A stretch of 12,027 nt of DNA from Candidatus Poseidoniaceae archaeon (lineage in GTDB: Archaea; Thermoplasmatota; Poseidoniia; Poseidoniales; Poseidoniaceae). The notes below the pieces were generated by a model, which did not search any database, was not told the DNA's origin, and saw only the letters and a list, made by a program, of their open reading frames with translations. This document shows, in pieces, positions 6,114 to 12,027 of the stretch (positions are counted from its first letter, which is position 1; the number at the start of each line of letters is the position of its first letter). The DNA lies in assembly GCA_013330285.1 (NCBI GenBank), contig DUIP01000009.1, positions 16,051-28,077 of the forward strand. Reading direction: 5' to 3'. Position numbers and translations under genes: made by a program.

Positions 6114-9100
6114 CAATTATGGTCCTATTTTTGATTCAGTCAATGAGCCCGATGGCAACTCATGATCTGTCCACGACGACACTTGATGAGCACCAAGATG
6201 TCTTGCAAACAAGTGCGCACGTGCCTTTTTCGAGTGGATACGGACACGATTTCGCTGGGACTCAAATCGATTTTGATGGTTTGGTTCAAGGTGTGGTTCG
6301 GGAGGAATCTGGACTCAACACATGGATTGAATCATCCGATTCCTTGTTTGAAAACTCAACACCGGGGACGCCAGATCTTGTGCTTGCTCGCAGAGAAAAT
6401 GTCAACCTTTGCTGGACCACTGCGGAAGGAGAAGTGCACTACGCAACGCAATCTTCCAATGGAAGCTGGAATGATGCACTTGTTGACACCGTCGCACCAA
6501 CCCCAGAAGCAGACCTTGTTGATTGCTCCTTGGCGATCGGTGAAAATGCTCGCCCGTACATGATGTATGCCGATGGGCCTGATATCAAGGTGGCAAGGGT
6601 GGCCTATGCCGGTCAAGTGTACTTCGAAACAACATGGTTGACACGGACGATCGTTGAAGACGTTAATCCTACAGATTTCCGACTTGGCCTGCGACAAAAC
6701 GAACTCGAATGGGGCGTGTTTAGGGACGCCAATGGTTCGTTGTGGGAGATTACATTCAGTGGCACACGTTGGTCACATGCATTGCTTGACTCAGGGCCAG
6801 TGAGCAGAGATATTGAACTCGCAGTTGATACAAATGAAGTCGTCCATATCGCTTATGTCGTACCAGATGAAGGAGAGATTCGTCTCATTCGCGTCGACGG
6901 GACAACATACGACCACCGAGTGTTACTACGTGACTCAAATGTTGTTCCCCACATCGGGATGGGGCTTGACGGAAATAATTTGGAACAAATTGTGACCACA
7001 GTCGGCCAGGACAACAACATCACACTGCAGTTGCTTCGAAGTTTGGCAGGTCAAGAGACAGGACGAATCAATCCTGCACCTTCGACGACCATCACCGGTG
7101 CCCAAGGTATCGAAGAGGGTTCGATGAAGATGGGTGATTTGAACGGCGATGGATTTGACGATCTTGTGATTGCAGAACCTGAGTACGATGGCGACGGCTT
7201 GCAAAGAGGACGTGTTCTTGTTCACTATGGTTCGACAAGCGGCCCTGCATTGGATGCTGATGTCACGCTTGCGGGTGAATCTGATGACGCTTTATTTGGC
7301 CATGGACTTTCTGTGGCTGACTTCAATGGTGATGGATATGCAGACGTTGCCATCGGTTCGCCCGGATGGAATGACACAGAAGGCAACTTTACTGGGGCTC
7401 CTGGCCAAGTGGTGGTTCACCTTGGCAGCGCATCAGGTCTAGAGAACACATCGTGGTGGAATACGACTGGCGAGGATAACACATCGCTTGGCTGGGCACT
7501 CACTGCGTCACAAACCATGAATGGAGATTCAATGGCCGATCTGGTTGCTGTGGCTAATCGGCATACTGAACAGGTCACAAGCACCATTCAACACAATGGA
7601 AAAGTCATCATTTACAGCGGAAACACATCAGGACTTGACTTTGTTCGAAACATCACTCAGTCCACCGACGGGCCACGCTTTGGTCAAACCATTGCAGCGA
7701 ACGGTGATCTCAATGGGGATGGAATGAGTGACTTACTGGTCGCCAATACGGGCAGTTTCGACAATCCACTTGGCTACTCAGCGATTGAAATTTTCTTTGG
7801 CCAGTCCACGGGTTACAATGGTACCAGTGACCAAATCATTCAGTCAAACCTCCAAGGGAAACTGCTTGGATGGTCGTTGAATTACCTCGGTGATGTCAAC
7901 GCCGATGGCTATGATGATTTCATGTTTGGAGAACCCTTCAACGGGAGCGGATACCGCAGTGGTAAGATTTGGGCGTATTATGGCACGGCGGGAGGCATCA
8001 CCTCAGCAGAGCCCGATTATGCGCTCGAATCAGGTGTTGCAAATGCCGTGCTTGGTCGAACCTTTGAACCTGCAGGCGATGTCAATGAAGACGGCTATGA
8101 TGACGTGCTGATCATGCAAGCCAACCCTGGAAAGAGCGGTCAAGTCGAACTGATTCTCGGCTCTTCAATCGGTCTTCGCTCAGACTGGGAATTGCTCGCA
8201 ACAGGTCAAACTGGCGACAACATTGGCCTTATTGCTGCCACACATGGGGACTTGGACGGTGATGGTCTAAGCGAGATTGTCCTCAGCCGTCGAGACACAA
8301 CAACATCCTCGCCAACCATCCTCTACCAGGTGCACTCCGAAAGGGATTGGGAATCCTCCTCCTTTGCTTACACCTCCGGTTTGACACAACTTGATCTCAG
8401 CACTTCGGCTCGTGGAGAAACAAGCATGTTCGTGACCTTTGTCAACAATGCTTCACATTTCATCGAACATGTCGATGATGCCACTCCAGCAGGCGTTTGG
8501 AGCGACACCATGGTGATTGAAAGCAGCAATCAATCGAGCAAGTATGCCTTCACGACCACCGCCTCTGGCCGTCCTGTCATCTACCAAGTTGATGGGGAAA
8601 ATAGCTTGACGGTTCGAACAGCAATTGGTTATACTGCCGTCGAACAGTCAATCGTCAGCACAGGACAATTTGGTGAGCATTTGGGCATGACACTGGATGC
8701 ATCTGGCCAACAACGCCTTGCCTTTGCCTCGATCGGTTCAGACCAACTCTTCACGTCCATCGAATCAACAAACGGATGGACCACTTCTCTTGTTCGGTCG
8801 CAACTCGTGCTCGATGGTCCAGTTTCTGTGATGGCTCAAGGCCTTGAATCAACAAATAACGAAACAGTCCTTGTCTACAGAGATGCAACAAATGATTCCC
8901 TTCAACTCGCTCGTCAAGCAGACGGTGGATCGACATGGACCTATGCATACCCTTCAGCGCTTGCTTCTGGCGACTTCATGCCAGTGGTTTCAGAACAGCA
9001 ATCTGCTGCATACTTACACGACGGTTCCCTAGCGGTGCTCGCCATCAATGATGACGGCGTTGATGCGAACCTCGCCTTGTGGGTGATCAATTCAACCTCA

Positions 9101-12027
9101 ACCGAAATTCACAACATTACTGGGCTCACCGACCTGTCCTCTGACCTTCGTCTTGCTGTTGCAGATGATGGCACCATCCTCGCTGCAGTCCTCACCTCGA
9201 CGGGTACTCTTTCGGTTCACGAACGCAACATCACTGAAAGCAATTGGACAAGCGCAACGCTTCATCAACCCTCAGGTAGCCTTGGCCAGTACAACCTCGA
9301 CCTCGTCGGAGGAAGTGAACCAACCCTTGCGGTGCGAAGTGACATGTCCACGCCATCGCTCTACACTCGCACCAACGCCAGCGAATGGACGGCCTTCGCC
9401 ACACAACCAGCATCGTCTTTGGATGGTGCTTGGGACCTTGTGGTGATGGATGATCATTACATGCTCTTGACAAGCACTGGTTCTGGAAATGATTTGACTT
9501 GGAATGCAATTGCAAAAGAATCCGCAATGCACAACAGCACGGCCTGGTCAACACTGGCTTTTGGTTACAAAACCGTAGGCAGCCAGACCAACGCTCAAGT
9601 TGACAGCAATGGTACGATTCACCTTGGCCTTTGGGACGATGATCTCGATGACGTGAGTGTCTTGCGAATCTACCAAGACACAGACAGAGACCTTGTCTTT
9701 GACCTCGTCGATGACTTGCCATCGCTTGGTAATCAATGGAGTGACAGCGACGGTGACAATTACGGTGACAATCCTGACGGGCCAATGGCCGACAGTTGTA
9801 CCTCTACTGCAGCGACCTCTTCCTTCTACACCTTCGGGTGCCCAGACTACGATTACGATGGTTATGCTGACACTGATGATGGATGTACAGACGCTTCAGG
9901 CAGTTCTTGGCTAGGACGACTTGGTTGTCGAGATGACGATCAAGACGGTTGGTCGGACAACGACGCCTCCTACTACGACGGCGATGAGTTCATTCTCAAT
10001 TGGAAGCAAGCCAAAGATTCTGATGGTGATGGCTATGGTGACAATTCTGGACCGGATTGTTGTGCTACGCCACTTGACCCCAACAACCCCGATGGCGATT
10101 TGTTCCCGTTCAATCCTTCACAATACGCTGATTACGATGGTGATGGCTGGGGCGATAACGAATCAGACACCGTGACTGGTGACGCGTGCCCTTGGGATTG
10201 GGGCGCCTCATGGCGAGACCGCAATGGTTGCTTGGACACCGATAATGATGGTTCATCAGACCCGTCTGGCATTGGCACTTTCCTTGAATGGAACGAGTCA
10301 ATGGGTGCTGACATGTGGCCTCTTGACCCGACCCAGTGGACGGATTCAGATGGTGATGGCTATGGTGACAACAACTCACTTGGCGCCACGGATCCAGATA
10401 TGTTCCCAGACAACATCGCAGCAGCGGTTGACAACGATAGCGATGGCTACCCAGATCAATGGACTTCATTCTACGACCTTTCAGATGAAGACTTGACCAA
10501 TAACGGGGCAGGGTTGGAACTCGATGGTTGCCCTGGCGTATGGGGGAACTCAACCAATCCTGTGTTCGGTTGCCCGGATATGGACGGGGATGGTTGGGAA
10601 GATTCCTCCGATGCTTTCCCAATTGAGCCAACTCAATGGCTCGATTTCGACAGTGATGGGTTCGGTGACAACCCAGATGGTTTCCAGGCAGATGAATGCC
10701 CCACAATCGCTGGTGTCCTCGAGGGCACCATTCCAGCGAATGGTGAAACCGGAATTGGTTGTCGATTCATTGACGACACTGATGACGATGGAGATTTTGT
10801 TTCCAATGAACAAGACACGTGCCCAAACACCGACGAAGGGCTCACGGTCAACCAAGCAGGGTGCGCTGAGAATCAACTCGATGAAGACCAAGATGGCATT
10901 ATGAACGATGTGGACCAGTGCCCGCAGACCGAATACCAAGATGAAGTCGATGCCAATGGGTGCAGTGCAGCTCAACGGGAAACAGATTCTGATGGCGATG
11001 GCGTGTTCGATCCGGTCGACTTGTGTCCTTTGACGCTTGAAACCGAAGTCGATGCAAATGGTTGTTCCACAGCTCAACTTGACACTGATGAAGATGGTGT
11101 CAGCGATGCGGATGACCAATGCCCAAGCACTCCAGTTGGCTTCCCAGTGGATTCAACAGGGTGCACTGATGAAACAGCACTTGACCAAGATCTTGACGGT
11201 GATGGCTACAAAGGAGCCTACACGTACACGATCAATATGACAACCGGGCTTCATGAAAATGAAGCAGGTGACGCCTTCCCAACCGATCCGACTCAATGGT
11301 TCGACCAAGATGGCGATGGTTATGGCGATAATATTGAAGGCAACGATGCCGATGATTGTCCAATTGAAAACGGCACTTCGTACATCGACTTCCTTGGATG
11401 CATCGATGATGGCGATGGCTACCGTGATTTGTTTGAACCTGTTGGACTTGCAGGTAACCCAACCCAATGGGAAGACAGAGACCGAGATGGCTATGGTGAC
11501 AATGCATCAGGCACAAATCCAGACCTTTGTCCAGATACAAAACCAGCGTACAAAACATACGTGGATTCGAATGGATGCGACCCGACACAAAGCGATGGTG
11601 ATAATGACGGTGTGGCCGACTACGACGACAACTGTCCTGATGAACCAGCAGGTGCTGATGGAGGGTATGGTGACGGTTGTCCAATTGCAGTGTCAACAGA
11701 TGATGATACCTCTGAAGGCTTGTTTGGCATGAGCACCGGTGTTGCAATTCTTGCCGGTATTGGTGGTTTGATTGGCATTCTTGTTCTCTTTGCAGTGATT
11801 GTTCGCTTGTTCCGAAGTGATGAATTTGACTACGACGATGATGATGAAGACGATTGGGATGATGACGATGACGACTACAGCTCGTTCACTTCGTCATTCA
11901 ACTCCTCTCGTTCAACCAACACAACAAGCACATCAAGGCCAAGTCCGGCACCGTCCACACGTTCCAAAGCACGGGGGCCAACGGGTGCTGCACCAAGCAA
12001 ACCCAGCGGTGGCCCACCAGGCCGAGG
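6071..12027 (+). CDS. Giant surface protein: propellers, seven FG-GAP repeats, TSP3-like stalk, membrane anchor (3' end outside window)
   Basis: One uninterrupted frame of 1985 codons that leaves the window still open. The N-terminus has a hydrophobic signal (FPTIALTIMVLFLIQSM, cleavage near residue 29). Residues about 100-345 show repeating beta-strand blades of sialidase-like spacing. Residues 356-742 hold seven FG-GAP motifs at 57-66 residue spacing, e.g. GDLNGDGFDDLVIAEP and ADFNGDGYADVAIGSP, matching the seven-bladed Ca-binding propeller of integrin alpha chains. About 750-1195 is another propeller-like stretch rich in N-x-S/T sequons. About 1203-1873 is an Asp-rich stalk with QW-x-D-x-DGDGYGDN units and, at about 1568-1710, classic OmpA-type DxDxDGVxDxxDxCP units. 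A membrane helix lies at about 1890-1912, then RLFR, an almost pure Asp/Glu segment (1920-1936) and a Ser/Thr/Pro/Gly tail. It is probably an adhesion or glycan-binding protein; the ligand is unknown. ATG 6071 is the first ATG of the frame, though its ribosome-binding site is poorly spaced. Confidence 0.88.
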   Translation, partial: MAAERSVSFPTIALTIMVLFLIQSMSPMATHDLSTTTLDEHQDVLQTSAHVPFSSGYGHDFAGTQIDFDGLVQGVVREESGLNTWIESSDSLFENSTPGTPDLVLARRENVNLCWTTAEGEVHYATQSSNGSWNDALVDTVAPTPEADLVDCSLAIGENARPYMMYADGPDIKVARVAYAGQVYFETTWLTRTIVEDVNPTDFRLGLRQNELEWGVFRDANGSLWEITFSGTRWSHALLDSGPVSRDIELAVDTNEVVHIAYVVPDEGEIRLIRVDGTTYDHRVLLRDSNVVPHIGMGLDGNNLEQIVTTVGQDNNITLQLLRSLAGQETGRINPAPSTTITGAQGIEEGSMKMGDLNGDGFDDLVIAEPEYDGDGLQRGRVLVHYGSTSGPALDADVTLAGESDDALFGHGLSVADFNGDGYADVAIGSPGWNDTEGNFTGAPGQVVVHLGSASGLENTSWWNTTGEDNTSLGWALTASQTMNGDSMADLVAVANRHTEQVTSTIQHNGKVIIYSGNTSGLDFVRNITQSTDGPRFGQTIAANGDLNGDGMSDLLVANTGSFDNPLGYSAIEIFFGQSTGYNGTSDQIIQSNLQGKLLGWSLNYLGDVNADGYDDFMFGEPFNGSGYRSGKIWAYYGTAGGITSAEPDYALESGVANAVLGRTFEPAGDVNEDGYDDVLIMQANPGKSGQVELILGSSIGLRSDWELLATGQTGDNIGLIAATHGDLDGDGLSEIVLSRRDTTTSSPTILYQVHSERDWESSSFAYTSGLTQLDLSTSARGETSMFVTFVNNASHFIEHVDDATPAGVWSDTMVIESSNQSSKYAFTTTASGRPVIYQVDGENSLTVRTAIGYTAVEQSIVSTGQFGEHLGMTLDASGQQRLAFASIGSDQLFTSIESTNGWTTSLVRSQLVLDGPVSVMAQGLESTNNETVLVYRDATNDSLQLARQADGGSTWTYAYPSALASGDFMPVVSEQQSAAYLHDGSLAVLAINDDGVDANLALWVINSTSTEIHNITGLTDLSSDLRLAVADDGTILAAVLTSTGTLSVHERNITESNWTSATLHQPSGSLGQYNLDLVGGSEPTLAVRSDMSTPSLYTRTNASEWTAFATQPASSLDGAWDLVVMDDHYMLLTSTGSGNDLTWNAIAKESAMHNSTAWSTLAFGYKTVGSQTNAQVDSNGTIHLGLWDDDLDDVSVLRIYQDTDRDLVFDLVDDLPSLGNQWSDSDGDNYGDNPDGPMADSCTSTAATSSFYTFGCPDYDYDGYADTDDGCTDASGSSWLGRLGCRDDDQDGWSDNDASYYDGDEFILNWKQAKDSDGDGYGDNSGPDCCATPLDPNNPDGDLFPFNPSQYADYDGDGWGDNESDTVTGDACPWDWGASWRDRNGCLDTDNDGSSDPSGIGTFLEWNESMGADMWPLDPTQWTDSDGDGYGDNNSLGATDPDMFPDNIAAAVDNDSDGYPDQWTSFYDLSDEDLTNNGAGLELDGCPGVWGNSTNPVFGCPDMDGDGWEDSSDAFPIEPTQWLDFDSDGFGDNPDGFQADECPTIAGVLEGTIPANGETGIGCRFIDDTDDDGDFVSNEQDTCPNTDEGLTVNQAGCAENQLDEDQDGIMNDVDQCPQTEYQDEVDANGCSAAQRETDSDGDGVFDPVDLCPLTLETEVDANGCSTAQLDTDEDGVSDADDQCPSTPVGFPVDSTGCTDETALDQDLDGDGYKGAYTYTINMTTGLHENEAGDAFPTDPTQWFDQDGDGYGDNIEGNDADDCPIENGTSYIDFLGCIDDGDGYRDLFEPVGLAGNPTQWEDRDRDGYGDNASGTNPDLCPDTKPAYKTYVDSNGCDPTQSDGDNDGVADYDDNCPDEPAGADGGYGDGCPIAVSTDDDTSEGLFGMSTGVAILAGIGGLIGILVLFAVIVRLFRSDEFDYDDDDEDDWDDDDDDYSSFTSSFNSSRSTNTTSTSRPSPAPSTRSKARGPTGAAPSKPSGGPPGR
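7130..8293 (+). repeat. Seven FG-GAP / integrin-alpha-type repeats
   Basis: Metal-binding loops start at residues 356, 417, 483, 546, 608, 670 and 727 of the giant protein (DLNGDG, DFNGDG, MNGDS, DLNGDG, DVNADG, DVNEDG, DLDGDG). Most are followed by a short hydrophobic strand such as DLVIAEP or DVAIGSP. Seven copies are exactly what a closed seven-bladed propeller needs. Copy 3 (TMNGDSMADLVAVA) is the weakest, as it lacks the first Asp of the calcium loop. Confidence 0.87.
9677..11690 (+). repeat. Asp-rich TSP3-like stalk of the giant protein
   Basis: About 670 residues of Ca-loop repeats. About seven are of the QW/QY-x-D-x-DGDGYGDN kind shared with the protein encoded at 586-3129 (NQWSDSD, SQYADYD, TQWTDSD, TQWLDFD, TQWFDQD, TQWEDRD and one degenerate KQAKDSD). 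A block of shorter 30-37-residue units of the classic OmpA/TSP3 kind (10772-11200) is inserted before the last QW units. DNA copies are close: GATGGTGATGGCTATGGTGA occurs around 10021 and again around 10348. Cys at unit ends (CP and GC) probably pair. Confidence 0.87.
11828..11878 (+). other. Poly-acidic cytosolic juxtamembrane segment
   Basis: Residues 1920-1936 of the giant protein are DYDDDDEDDWDDDDDDY, only four to seven residues after the basic RLFR stop-transfer sequence. The charge step (basic, then strongly acidic) is clear in the sequence. Its role, whether metal binding, contact with a cytosolic partner or prevention of membrane association, is unknown. Confidence 0.8.

Noticed and set aside
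9231..9785. Minus-strand open frame under the giant gene
   Set aside because: Its product is His/Arg/Cys-rich low-complexity sequence, the typical antisense shadow of Asp/Ser-rich coding sequence; similar shadows occur at 1859-2371, 10110-10706 and 11232-11747.
10000..11690. CRISPR-like array of short direct repeats
   Set aside because: The repeats are in one reading frame, vary at third positions, have spacers that are also coding repeats, and no cas gene is present.
6071..12027. The giant frame as several separate genes
   Set aside because: I read the frame through by hand without meeting a stop codon; domains follow one another without internal signal peptides or ribosome-binding sites, and the only C-terminal membrane helix is at the end.

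Overview
The window looks like chromosomal DNA from a marine planktonic archaeon, most plausibly Marine Group II (Candidatus Poseidoniales, Thermoplasmatota) or a close relative. There is no rRNA or other phylogenetic marker, so this is inference. It rests on three things: large secreted proteins with many Asp-rich Ca-binding repeats of the QW-x-D-x-DGDGYGDN / DR-x-GC-x-DTDGDG type; anchoring by one C-terminal membrane helix followed by a short cytosolic tail; and a sparse set of classic Shine-Dalgarno sites. Base composition is balanced and fairly even. I see no insertion sequence, CRISPR array, tRNA or rRNA.

Layout. (1) 1-498: C-terminal part of a GT-B (GT4-like) glycosyltransferase entering from the left. 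(2) 586-5312: a tight three-gene plus-strand cluster. It holds an 847-aa secreted, membrane-anchored protein with a PPC-like domain and thrombospondin-3-like Asp-rich repeats; a 439-aa type I membrane protein with two Ig-like Cys-paired domains and a Trp-rich cytosolic C-terminus; and a 288-aa single-helix membrane protein with a DUF4105 (Lnb N-terminal periplasmic-type) domain. Genes 1 and 2 overlap by 8 nt and genes 2 and 3 are 4 nt apart, so they are probably co-transcribed. (3) 5296-5934, minus strand: a thiamine pyrophosphokinase-like enzyme, convergent with and overlapping the cluster by 17 nt. (4) 6071 to beyond 12027: one giant open frame of more than 1985 codons with no stop before the window edge. 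It encodes a signal sequence, a beta-propeller-like region, seven FG-GAP (integrin-alpha-type) repeats, a further propeller-like region, a long Asp-rich repeat stalk, a membrane helix, a poly-acidic cytosolic segment and a Ser/Thr/Pro/Gly tail that runs off the window.

How they fit together: everything except the thiamine enzyme and probably the glycosyltransferase is cell-surface machinery. The two repeat proteins share the same stalk chemistry, probably Ca-stabilised and disulfide-braced, and expose N-terminal domains that could bind polysaccharide, protein or neighbouring cells. The most notable non-coding signal is a pair of matching 17-bp hairpins with a compensatory base-pair change. 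One lies about 50 nt upstream of each of the two repeat-protein genes, which suggests shared control. A second point of interest is the start of the giant gene, where a strong AAGGAGG plus a G-tract is better spaced for an out-of-frame ATG than for the ATG that opens the long frame.
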